The translations under genes and the position numbers were made by a program. From CAVPDE01 sp963707125 (GTDB lineage: Bacteria > Desulfobacterota > DSM-4660 > Desulfatiglandales > HGW-15), in assembly GCA_963707125.1 (NCBI GenBank), contig CAVPOU010000004.1, positions 248,001 through 312,000 on the forward strand: a stretch of 64,000 nucleotides of DNA, written 5' to 3'. This document shows positions 1-8,107 of the stretch, piece by piece. The notes under the pieces were generated by a model, which saw only the letters and a list, made by a program, of their open reading frames with translations, made no database searches and was not told the origin of the DNA. How positions within the stretch are numbered: the first letter of the stretch is position 1; each line of letters opens with the position of its first letter.

Positions 1-305
1 GGGAAGATGGTCATGAGGTTATCTATATTGCAGAGACGCAATCTGGTGCCTCAGACAATTCAGTATTGAACCAAGCGAACCTCCAACAGGCCGTTCTATT
101 GACATCTGATAAGGATTTTGGTGATCTTGTATTCAGGCAAAACCTTGTCTCTAGAGGGATTTTGCTCCTCCGCATAGCAGGGTTACCCCAAGAAAGAAAG
201 GCAGCGATTGTAGCGGAGGCCATCCGTAAGCATGGTGCTGCGATGCCAGGAGCGTTCACCGTCTTGACTCCCACGACCATTCGCATACGGCATAAGGATT
301 CTTGA
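1..305 (+). CDS. DUF5615 PIN-like toxin-family protein, 5' truncated
   Basis: The reading frame is open from base 3, before the first possible start (TTG at 66), so the N-terminus lies outside the window. The visible part starts EDGHEVIY and continues with LLTSDKDFGDLVF, the conserved C-terminal acidic core of DUF5615 proteins. These are small PIN-like proteins usually found as the toxin-like partner of a short DUF433 antitoxin encoded upstream. The acidic residues of the DKDFGD segment would contribute to a metal-binding nuclease centre; that activity is inferred from the fold. The protein ends at TGA 303-305. The upstream partner cannot be checked here. Confidence 0.75.
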   Translation, partial: EDGHEVIYIAETQSGASDNSVLNQANLQQAVLLTSDKDFGDLVFRQNLVSRGILLLRIAGLPQERKAAIVAEAIRKHGAAMPGAFTVLTPTTIRIRHKDS

Positions 306-635
306 CTCTTAGAACAAGCTTTCACCTTTTTTGGCATTAAACCGGCGAGTGCTTTATTTTGTCTCTCCCTTTTGGGTGATTAGACTAACGTCAGAAGCCT
401 ATCGCTCGCACAGGAAATCGTCAGGTTTTCGGTTCCCAAATGCGAAAAAAAGGTTGAGGGAGCCCACCTTTAGAGATCATGCAAAACTGCCTTTGCAGCG
501 ATCAATGGTATCCTCCCCGTCGGCCACCCAATTCTTCCTCACAGTCCAGCAAGACTTCATAACGAAAAAGGTGTAACATAAAAGGCTTGGAGAACGTTCA
601 ACCCTTTACAAACCCTTAGAAAAAGGATGTTCGTC
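306..635. other. Gene-poor stretch before the recombinase remnant
   Basis: No convincing gene, RNA or repeat is seen. One open frame at 331-576 has no ribosome binding site and no family-like sequence. The last 60 bases lead into the recombinase start. Confidence 0.5.
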
Positions 636-1474
636 ATGAAAGTATCCCAAGCCGCAAAGTCTTTTCTTGATTACCACAGGATGAATTCGAAAAAAAAACA
701 CGCTCAGGAATTACCTCTACCTTCTCACCGAGTTTTCTGCCCAATTTGGTGACAGGGAGGCGGAATCCCTGACCTCGGAGGAGATCCTGTCCTTCTTGGG
801 CCACCTCACTGAAGGACTCAAGCAGTCCACCAAAAGACTCCGATTTTCTCTTCTTCGCGCGTTTTTCACCTTCATCATAAACACAGGCAATGAGAGATTC
901 CCAAATCCCTGTGATTCACTGATGCTTAGGAAGATCTTCAAAGACTACAGACCCGTCCCCTGGAAAATCGTGGAAAAAGAAACCGTCGATGAAATCATCT
1001 TTCGGACTCCAGATCAAAGAAACAGACTCATCTTGGAATTGATGGCACGGGGAGGGATGAGAATTGGGGAAGTTCTTAAACTGACTCCCTCTGATATTGA
1101 CGGGGGTAGAATCAGCATCCAGGCACCCAAGAGTGGTCGGCAAACCGAGGTCGTTTTTGTCCCTCAAAAGCTGGCCCATCGATTAGGCGAATACATCCGG
1201 CAGAAAGGAGCAGAGCCGAAGGAAAAGATCTTTTCCATTTCCTACCCTGCGGCGAGAATGGTTGTAAAAAAGGCAGGGGAACTCGTTGGGATCAGCCTCA
1301 GGCCCCATGATCTGAGAAGACGTGCCGCTACCTATGCCTCAAGAGCGGGAACGCCGATTGAGATCGTGAGCAAAGTCATTCTCAGGCATGCGAAACTAGA
1401 TCACCACCCAGCGTTATCTTGGAAAGGTCACGGATTTGGAGGCAATGAGCTGGATTGAGAGCCTGCACGGATAA
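636..1474 (+). pseudogene. Tyrosine recombinase (phage integrase family), two frameshifts
   Basis: Three frames join into one near-complete tyrosine recombinase. The N-terminal SAM-like domain starts at ATG 636 (MKVSQAAKSFLDYH). A nine-A run at 690-698, one A longer than the frame needs, then shifts it. The middle part has the catalytic Arg region (ARGGMRIGEVLKL), the beta-hairpin Lys (PKSGR) and the HDLRRRAAT box. A second one-base excess near 1402-1406 shifts the frame again. The catalytic tyrosine lies in the third frame (TTQRYLGKV), which stops at TAA 1472-1474. An intact product would be about 280 aa. Both lesions are single extra bases, so a recent pseudogene and assembly error are both possible. 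No attachment site was recognised. Confidence 0.85.
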
Positions 1475-1480
1475 ACGTCA

Positions 1481-1511
1481 GAGGCCGGGGCATCTTTTTG
1501 ATCCCGGCCTC
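1481..1511 (+). terminator. Hairpin after the recombinase remnant
   Basis: GAGGCCGGG at 1481-1489 pairs perfectly with CCCGGCCTC at 1503-1511. There is no T-run after the stem, so it may act as a weak terminator or transcript end. The remaining bases up to 1778 show nothing recognisable. Confidence 0.45.
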
Positions 1512-1778
1512 TTCTAAGGATTATTACCAAGTCTTGAATTGGCAGTTCAAATATGCCTCGACCCAATACGTATCGTATTATTCAGTTCCCGCCTTGGTTT
1601 TTGCACGGCAGCTTAGTTGTTGAAATCTATCGCTGGCACGTTGTTGCTGCAGCAGGGTGGGCCAATTTTCCGGGGTCTTCCTGGGTGATTCCTCCGGCTG
1701 CAGGATGCAGAGGATCAATTTGTCCTCATTTGCTTCTTCCCTTGACTCCGACAGACGTTGCCGCAGTAGCCATAGTAT

Positions 1779-2840
1779 TCAGTTCTTGTAGAACTCGAGA
1801 TCCGGGCCGGCGAAGGGGGCCACCGCGTCGATGCGTTTCTGGCGTTCGGCCTGATTCCAGTTCCATGTTTTGCGCGCTATGGCAGCATTTTGGGAAACCT
1901 GTTGGACGCTTTCCATACCACTGACAAGGGTGGTGATGGGCAGGGACCACACGAAGCCGAAGACATCCTCCACGGAAAGAACCGCCGGTATTATCGGCTT
2001 GACGGAGACTGCCGTGCGTTGCCAACCCTTGTTCCCTCCGAAGAAACGTCCGTAGGCCAGCGTTTTCATGGCCAGCACGCCGATGCCCGCCTCCACGCAC
2101 TTGGGCACCACGTGGGTGACGAAGCTCTCGAAATGGGGGTCGGCGGGGTTGACCGGCATCTGCGAGGCGGCCATCTTCACACCCCGCTTTTTGAGCTCCT
2201 CCAGCATCTCGAGGTGGGCTTTGTAGGAACCATGGCCGGTGAAGCCGATGTGCCTGACCTTGCCCTTTTTCTGGGCATCGAGAAAGGCGTCGAGCACACC
2301 GTTTTTGACGCGCTCCTCCACATCTTTCGGGTTTTCGAGGGCATGCACCTGCCATAGATCAACGTAGTCGGTCTTCATGCGGGAGAGGGAAGTGTCGAGA
2401 TCCTTCACGGCATTCTCCCTGTTTTTGGCCAAGGTTTTGGTCATGATGAAGGAAACGTCCCTGTACTTGGGAGTGAGGAGTTTTCCATAGCGTTCCTCTG
2501 CTTTTCCACCGCTGTAAAAGGGGGCGTTGTCGAAGAAGCGCACCCCCTCCTCCAGGGCTTTTTCGATGATGGCCTGCGCGTCCTTTTCCGAGGCACTCCC
2601 CACATGGTCTCCGCCCACGCCCAGGTTGGTCACGACCGCACCGGAAGAACCCAGCTTGCGCATGGGCAGGAGCTTGCCCAACCGGTCGGAGTGGGAGGCG
2701 GTGGCCGCAGCGATCTTTTCCTCACCATGGGAAAGGCTGGACACCATCAGACTGGCGGTGCAGCCCGCCAGCATGGCCATGAACTCCCTGCGTTTGAATC
2801 CCGTGTGCAGGTTGGCGGCGTTTTCATTCTCATGTTTCAT
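1779..2840 (-). CDS. Tat-exported aldo/keto reductase
   Basis: 353 aa. NAD(P)H-dependent carbonyl reduction is expected from the AKR fold. The N-terminus has a twin-arginine signal (KRREFMAMLAG, residues about 16-26) followed by a hydrophobic stretch, so the protein is probably exported. The AKR tetrad is visible: Asp and Tyr in FFDNAPFY, Lys in MTKTLAKN, His in WQVHALENP. The barrel continues to the usual C-terminal region (ALRVPGV-like part replaced by ILSVEDVFG). It stands alone between the recombinase remnant and the cyclase gene, with GC-rich codon use. Related Tat AKRs occur widely in Desulfobacterota; the substrate is unknown. A 218-bp gap to the cyclase gene holds nothing recognised. 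Confidence 0.85.
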   Translation of the reverse strand: MKHENENAANLHTGFKRREFMAMLAGCTASLMVSSLSHGEEKIAAATASHSDRLGKLLPMRKLGSSGAVVTNLGVGGDHVGSASEKDAQAIIEKALEEGVRFFDNAPFYSGGKAEERYGKLLTPKYRDVSFIMTKTLAKNRENAVKDLDTSLSRMKTDYVDLWQVHALENPKDVEERVKNGVLDAFLDAQKKGKVRHIGFTGHGSYKAHLEMLEELKKRGVKMAASQMPVNPADPHFESFVTHVVPKCVEAGIGVLAMKTLAYGRFFGGNKGWQRTAVSVKPIIPAVLSVEDVFGFVWSLPITTLVSGMESVQQVSQNAAIARKTWNWNQAERQKRIDAVAPFAGPDLEFYKN

Positions 2841-3058
2841 TAAATCCTCCGTATTGGGACATAAGTGCTTTTATATAAAGGGTGGAGATCAAAGCGGCCT
2901 TTCAAGATGAACCGGCAGTTCGATCGAGGAGCAGCGTCGCGGCTGTCGACTCGTCCTGACTTCACTCGGCCTCCCCCCCCATCACCGCCACGCCCTGCGC
3001 ACCGTCGGTACCAATGGGCCTCCTTGATCGCTTATGAACACAGCCCTAATCCGTTCTT

Positions 3059-4600
3059 CTACACGGAGAGCGCAAAGATTTCCACCGGGTCGCTCTTTCC
3101 CTTAACCTTCGCAGCGGTCAGCTCCCTCAACGGGAAATCCTCGTGTAAACGCACGCGCGTCGCTTCGCTGATAATAATCTCCTCTCCCATATCCTTGGTT
3201 AAGCCCTGAAGCCTGGATGCGAGATTCACCGTGTCACCCACCAAGAGATAAGAAAGCCGGTTGGGGCTGCCGATGTTGGCCGCGACGGCCTCACCCGTGT
3301 GGATGCCGATGCCATGCCGAAGGCTCGGCCAACCCCGTTTCGAAAAGTCTTGGTTGAGTTCAATGAGCCGTCGGTTCATAGCGGTCGCTGCCCTGACGGC
3401 GCGCACAGGATGGTCAGGGCGAGAGATGGGCGCACCAAAGACGGCATAAATCTCGTCGCCAAGGAATTGGAGGACCAAGCCCCCCTCTTGCTGAATAGCA
3501 TCGGCCATCTTTTCAAAGTAACTGTTCATAATCTTGACCACGAACTTAGGGTCGTGGGATTCGGTCATGGGAGTGAAATCTCGCAAATCGGCAAAGAGGA
3601 CCGTCACTTCCTTCATTTCTCCATCCAAAGGAATCTGGCCGGAGAGGACTTCATCCCGAACTTCCTGGGCTACATATTTCCCGAATGTTTCCATGATAAA
3701 ATCCCGTTCCTTGAGTCCCTGGTTCATTTCGTTGATGACATCCCCGGCATAACCGATCTCGTCGTTGGAGGTGACCCGAACCTTCTTCTCAAAGTCGCCA
3801 TGCCTCACGCCCCTCAAAACGCGAATGATTTCCTGCAAAGGCCTGGTGAGGTTGCTGCTGATCAGGACGGTCAGCCACCCACCAACGCCCATGAAAATCA
3901 GCGAATTATAGAATAGTTCTGAGCGCAATCTGTGCAAGACGGTGACGCTGTCCACACCGGTGTAAACAGTCTCTCGCAATATGTTCAGGATAGCGAGGAA
4001 GGGGACTATATTGCAGGCAAAAAGAAAGGCGACGAGTCTCGTTCTAATACGGATTCGAAGGGTCCTGGTGGTTGCGTAAAGCCCCCCATTGGGAAAAAAG
4101 AAAGGCACGACCCTTTTCTGGAGAACGTGCTCAAACACGAAAAACGCTATGGTGATGGTGATGAGACCCGTATAGATGCTCATAAAAAAGGGGCGTAACA
4201 TCATCGGGCGACCGACACCATAGGCCCAGAAAAAGGCGGAATAGAGAACTGCCGCCGCAAGCCATATGGCCATGTCGAGGGCAATTAGGAAAAAGGGCTC
4301 GTTCAGCAATCTCCGGTGGACTCTGACGGTGAAATCCGCTGGAATCCCTTGGTTGCGGGATGTCATGTTCAGATAATGACGTATGGGGCGTTCGTAAAGT
4401 ACCGTCAGCACCACGGGCAGGATGAATGCGCAGGGGAGAAATATGGGGTCAATGATGCTGGTCAGCTGCCTTATGTCTTCTGGAAGCCCTACAGCGGCTC
4501 TCTGACTAATGAACATGACCACTGAAACGCCGATCAGATTGGAGATGAGGTTGGCAAACAGCATGGCGTTCCTCAGACGGTAAAGCTTGAACCTTGTCAT
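3059..4600 (-). CDS. Membrane HAMP-domain class III adenylate/guanylate cyclase
   Basis: 513 aa. The N-terminal half has about six hydrophobic segments (near residues 12-34, 52-70, 105-128, 138-160, 188-210, 235-255). A HAMP linker follows (about 250-305) and then a class III cyclase domain (about 325-510). The metal-binding aspartates are seen in LFADLRDFT and FLGDEIYAVFG, and the specificity and transition-state region is GDTVNLASRLQ. The base-recognition lysine, usually just before the second GD, is Gln here (LQFLGDE), a substitution also remembered in bacterial relatives; cAMP as product is therefore likely but unproven. The gene is monocistronic. The membrane part probably senses an unknown signal and acts through HAMP. 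Confidence 0.85.
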   Translation of the reverse strand: MTRFKLYRLRNAMLFANLISNLIGVSVVMFISQRAAVGLPEDIRQLTSIIDPIFLPCAFILPVVLTVLYERPIRHYLNMTSRNQGIPADFTVRVHRRLLNEPFFLIALDMAIWLAAAVLYSAFFWAYGVGRPMMLRPFFMSIYTGLITITIAFFVFEHVLQKRVVPFFFPNGGLYATTRTLRIRIRTRLVAFLFACNIVPFLAILNILRETVYTGVDSVTVLHRLRSELFYNSLIFMGVGGWLTVLISSNLTRPLQEIIRVLRGVRHGDFEKKVRVTSNDEIGYAGDVINEMNQGLKERDFIMETFGKYVAQEVRDEVLSGQIPLDGEMKEVTVLFADLRDFTPMTESHDPKFVVKIMNSYFEKMADAIQQEGGLVLQFLGDEIYAVFGAPISRPDHPVRAVRAATAMNRRLIELNQDFSKRGWPSLRHGIGIHTGEAVAANIGSPNRLSYLLVGDTVNLASRLQGLTKDMGEEIIISEATRVRLHEDFPLRELTAAKVKGKSDPVEIFALSV

Positions 4601-5065
4601 ATGGGGTCTCCCCTGTTTGAGCTTTCTTTGTTGAGTGTCCCGTCTGGCTCAGTCTGGTCTCTGTGCGTTTCGAAGAACAAGTGGAGCGGCACGCCTGAGT
4701 CAAGGTCAGGTGAGGTGATAAGAAGTCGCTTTCAGATGGGAGGAGTATAGGGAAATCCGCCGTTGTGTGTCAAGCGCACACTTGGCACAGTATGTTGCGG
4801 ACTCGAGGATTGCGGTAGACGAGCGCCTGCGAGCTGGTATGGTGTGCCGTGAACGCAAGGGGGAGCCAGCCAGAGATTTGCTGGGAGTGTGCGTTTTGAG
4901 GGGAAAGGGGCTAAGACTAGCCTCCAAGCCACACGTCGGTTTCCGGGCTTATGGCAGAGGCCCGGCGCGTATATGGGGTCACCCAAGAACGAGCGATTAC
5001 TGATCCAAGTCCGTTGCAGATCGGAACGATCATCCACCGACGATTACCCAAATGAAACCCCTCGA
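4601..5065. other. Non-coding stretch upstream of the cyclase gene
   Basis: No convincing gene is seen on either strand; the open frames here lack start signals and family-like sequence. It should contain the cyclase promoter on the minus strand, but no clear -35/-10 pair was recognised. Confidence 0.4.
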
Positions 5066-5272
5066 GCAGGAAGGAACCGGGTTTGTAACACTTTTGCCCA
5101 GATGAACATCAAGGGCTATGAAATTTTAGCTCACGCGCAGAAATCCTGGCTCTCTGTTGCCCCACCATCTGCTTCAGCATAACATTCCCAGTTCTGTGAC
5201 ACCTTCCAGCGTCTTCAACCTGCGTTACTTCGGCATATCCTGAAGTTCTTCGTTCCGATGGGTCACCTGGAT
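5066..5272. repeat. Direct repeat copy 1 (~207 bp)
   Basis: About 88% identical by eye to 6308-6513, with a 51-base identical core (CCCAGATGAACATC to CAGAAATCCT). No coding frame is shared in a convincing way. It resembles no insertion-sequence end that I recognise. Confidence 0.8.
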
Positions 5273-5458
5273 CGTCCTTGAGCAAGGAATCTCTTTATTT
5301 TAGGCAGGCTTCCGCCTCCGCTAGGATGCCTCGTGTTGTGGGTCGAGAGATGCACGGCCTCTCAGATCAATGTCAAGTCTCTCTCGAACTGAGGTGCCTA
5401 TTTTTTCTTGACTTCCAGGGGCGGATTCGAGTAAAATTCATCATTGCTTGTTACTTTA

Positions 5459-5498
5459 AGCGGAGATGCTTTGGGGAGATAGGCACCTCCGCTTTTTT
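5459..5498 (+). terminator. Intrinsic terminator or attenuator before infA-like gene
   Basis: An 11-bp stem with one mismatch (AGCGGAGATGC at 5459-5469 with GCACCTCCGCT at 5483-5493) is followed directly by six T. It ends 67 bases before the infA-like start, so it could end upstream transcription or attenuate infA. Confidence 0.7.
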
Positions 5499-5564
5499 CA
5501 ACCCGAGGCTGAGAGTCTTATTTTTCTCCTTGGCCGATCCGGGGGTGAAGAGATAAGGGTCAGA

Positions 5565-5783
5565 TTGAGTCGAAAGGATTTAATTCAATTAGAAGGTAAG
5601 GTCATCAAGGTGTTGGGCAGTGGAATCATGGAAGTTCATTGCGACAATGATGTCACCGTCACGGGACGTCTTTCAGGGCGAATGAAAATGCACCGAATCA
5701 AGGTGATGGTTGGAGATCAAGTCCATGTAAGCGTCTCACCATATGATCCATCCCATGGATTAATAACCTACCGCTTGAAGTGA
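5565..5783 (+). CDS. infA: Translation initiation factor IF-1 paralogue
   Basis: With the TTG start at 5565 (AAGGG six bases upstream) the product is exactly 72 aa, the family's usual length. It begins MSRKDLIQLEGKV and ends SPYDPSHGLITYRLK, matching the S1-like OB fold of IF-1 that binds the 30S A site. Differences from typical IF-1 include GRLSGRMKMHRIKVMVGD in place of the usual AHISGKMRM-type loop. It is not inside a ribosomal-protein operon, where the housekeeping copy normally lies, so it is probably a second IF-1-like factor. It sits between two ~207-bp direct repeats. No ATG in frame gives a better start. Confidence 0.85.
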   Translation: MSRKDLIQLEGKVIKVLGSGIMEVHCDNDVTVTGRLSGRMKMHRIKVMVGDQVHVSVSPYDPSHGLITYRLK

Positions 5784-5953
5784 TAAACAGACAGAAAACT
5801 TGATTTGGGAATCTTGAGCTTACCCTCAGTCAATTGCATGTGAATAGTGCAATGACCTTGGAGTTCATTATCTCGCTGTGATGCGATGGGCAACCTTCAT
5901 AACAAAAAAACTCAGAAACCATAAAACACATCAAAAAGAAAAAGGAGCTAATC

Positions 5954-6115
5954 GTGGAAGAAAATAGACGAAATCAATTAGGTGTGAAACTCAAGGAGAT
6001 GATCAAACACTTTGATCAAGCTGAAGCCAAACGAAAGGAACCCATAACACCATCCGTTACCGGCAATGCCATTCGCCGCAGGGAAGGTAAAAAAGACAAA
6101 CGTTTTTCTGTCTGA
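5954..6115 (+). CDS. Small basic protein, 53 aa, unknown function
   Basis: GTG start at 5954 with a strong AAAGGAG site ending seven bases before it; stop TGA 6113-6115. The product is hydrophilic and lysine/arginine rich (begins MEENRRNQLGVKLKEMIKHFD, ends EGKKDKRFSV). An amphipathic helix is likely at residues 8-25. I do not recognise the family. It lies 170 bp after the IF-1 paralogue and inside the same repeat-flanked segment, so a nucleic-acid or ribosome-related role is possible but only a guess. Confidence 0.6.
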   Translation: MEENRRNQLGVKLKEMIKHFDQAEAKRKEPITPSVTGNAIRRREGKKDKRFSV

Positions 6116-6307
6116 AATAAGAGAAGGGTTGCGTGATCGTGCAAGAACTCCCTTTTTCGGACTCGGACTATACGGGATTCGGCCTTGTGTAGCAAGGACA
6201 AAGCTGGTCCATGATGTTGTGGGTGTTTGTTTTCCGCCGGTATGGGTCGGTCGTGGGAGGATGAGTAAGCGCGGATAAAGGTGGCTGTGGGCTTGGCTTG
6301 CCAGCAA
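6116..6307. other. Non-coding stretch before repeat copy 2
   Basis: Nothing recognised between the small protein and the second direct repeat. The 180 bases after the repeat (6514-6692) are likewise empty apart from the ribosome binding site of the MATE gene. Confidence 0.4.
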
Positions 6308-6513
6308 GCGGGAAGGAACCAGGGTGGTAACACTTCGCCCAGATGAACATCAAGGGCTATGAAATTTTAGCTCACGCGCAGAAATCCTAGCTCTCTGTTG
6401 CCCCACCACCTGCGCCGGCTTCACATTCCCAGACCTGTGACACCTTCCATCGTCTTCAACCTGCCTTACTTCGGCATATCCTGAAGTCCTTGGTTCCAAT
6501 TGGTCACCTGGAT
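6308..6513. repeat. Direct repeat copy 2 (~206 bp)
   Basis: Partner of 5066-5272, same orientation. The most diverged parts are around the CACCTGCGCCGGC segment and the last 20 bases. The pair frames 1.04 kb holding the IF-1 paralogue and the 53-aa protein. Confidence 0.8.
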
Positions 6514-6692
6514 GTCCCCGCCTTCGTCTGATTGCTTTTGGCTCTGCTGCTCCCCACCCCGGATTTCGCTTTACTCACTCCCCAAAAAGGATAGGATATT
6601 TGTTTTTCGTTGGAAACGCGGCGACTCTGAGCCAGAGGGATTCATGGCTTTTTGTCCCATAGATTTAGTGTGCGTCGTGGAAAGGGTAAACG

Positions 6693-8090
6693 TTGATTGA
6701 GCGATGGTCAAAACTCAATGGATACCGTGAAGTGCTGGCGATCAGCCTGCCGCTGGTGGCCTCCATGGGATCCTTCACGGTGATGCAGTTCACCGATCGC
6801 GTGTTTTTGGCCAACTATTCCGTGGACGCCATAGCCGCTGCCCTGCCTGCCGGCATCGCCTCCTTCACGCTCATCTCCTTCTTCATGGGCGTTGCCAATT
6901 ACACGAACGTCTTTGTCGCCCAGTACACCGGGGCCAGAACTTTCAACCGGGTCGGCGCCTCCCTGTGGCAGGGGATTTATTTCTCCCTGGCAGCCGCGGC
7001 CCTCCTTGCCCTGATGGTCTTAGTGTCCGACAGAATCTTTGAGTTGATCGGCCATTCACCCCCTATCCGGTCTCTCGAAGTGGCTTACTTCAATGTGCTC
7101 ACGCTTGGCGCAGGCCTTGTGGTCCTGAATTCGGCCATAGCCTGCTTTTACACAGGACGCGGGCTGACCTGGACCGTCATGATCGTCAACATGATCGGCG
7201 CAGTGGTCAACATCCCGCTGGATTACTGCCTGATCTACGGTGTCGGCCCGTTTCCTGAACTGGGCATTGTCGGGGCAGGCATCGCCACCGTCATCGCGAC
7301 AGCCACGACCACGGCCGTTCTTGTCATTCTCATTTTTCGCAAAGGGAACCGGGTCCGATTCTCCACCTGGCAGGCCAGGGCCTTTGACAGGGAGCTGTTC
7401 GGCCGGATGATGCGGTATGGCATCCCCAGCGGTATCCAGTTCTTCCTGGAGATTTTCGGATTCACGTTTTTTATTCAGATGCTGGGCCGGCTCGGGGACC
7501 TGGAGTTAGCCGCCTCCAACATCGTTCTTTCCATCGAGTCTCTCTCCTTTCTTCCCATGGTGGGCTTTCACATCGGGAATGCCACTCTGATGGGGCAGGC
7601 GATCGGCCGCGGTCGGCCCGAGGAGGGAGCATATGCCACCACCAGCGCCATTCACATCACGCTCGTTTACATGATGTTTCTGGCCGTGGTCTTTGTCCTT
7701 ACGCCCGAACCGCTCCTCCGACTGTTCAGGGCCGATCAGCATACGCATGACCAGTATGCCGAGATCATGGCCCTCGGGGTGATTCTTCTGCGCTTCGTCG
7801 CCGCCTTCTCTTTCTTCGACGCGCTCAACCTCATCTTCTCGAGTGCCATCAAAGGAGCAGGCGACACGCGCTTCATCATGTGGACGATTGCGGCGCTATG
7901 CCTCGGAGTGATGATTATCCCGGTTTATGTTGCGGTAGAGGTCATGGGCGCAGGAATCTATGCCGCCTGGACCATCGCTACGGTTTATGTGTGCGCCCTC
8001 GGCATGGCTTTCATGCTGCGCTACCGCCAGGGGAAGTGGAAACGAATGCGCGTCATTGAGTCACAACCCATGGCTCAGGAGAAAAGCTGA
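6693..8090 (+). CDS. MATE family multidrug/toxin efflux transporter
   Basis: 465 aa. Cation-coupled export of drugs or organic cations across the inner membrane is the family role. About twelve hydrophobic segments in two related halves are visible. The N-terminus (EVLAISLPLVASMGSFTVMQ) and the region VGAGIATVIATATTTAVL, and in the second half GAGDTRFIMW, are typical of MATE proteins. The TTG start at 6693 is preceded by AAAGGG with six bases spacing; the nearby GTG codons are out of frame. No other in-frame start is better placed. It is monocistronic and convergent with the regulator gene downstream, 17 bp away. Substrate unknown. Confidence 0.88.
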   Translation: MIERWSKLNGYREVLAISLPLVASMGSFTVMQFTDRVFLANYSVDAIAAALPAGIASFTLISFFMGVANYTNVFVAQYTGARTFNRVGASLWQGIYFSLAAAALLALMVLVSDRIFELIGHSPPIRSLEVAYFNVLTLGAGLVVLNSAIACFYTGRGLTWTVMIVNMIGAVVNIPLDYCLIYGVGPFPELGIVGAGIATVIATATTTAVLVILIFRKGNRVRFSTWQARAFDRELFGRMMRYGIPSGIQFFLEIFGFTFFIQMLGRLGDLELAASNIVLSIESLSFLPMVGFHIGNATLMGQAIGRGRPEEGAYATTSAIHITLVYMMFLAVVFVLTPEPLLRLFRADQHTHDQYAEIMALGVILLRFVAAFSFFDALNLIFSSAIKGAGDTRFIMWTIAALCLGVMIIPVYVAVEVMGAGIYAAWTIATVYVCALGMAFMLRYRQGKWKRMRVIESQPMAQEKS

Positions 8091-8107
8091 GCAGCCATGC
8101 CCTAAGC

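Noticed and set aside
331..576. 81-aa open frame on the plus strand after the DUF5615 gene
   Set aside because: No ribosome binding site, biased composition and no family-like motif; likely chance.
4706..5037. Overlapping minus-strand frames of 73 and 101 aa
   Set aside because: Sit in non-coding DNA before the direct repeat with no start signals; not supported.
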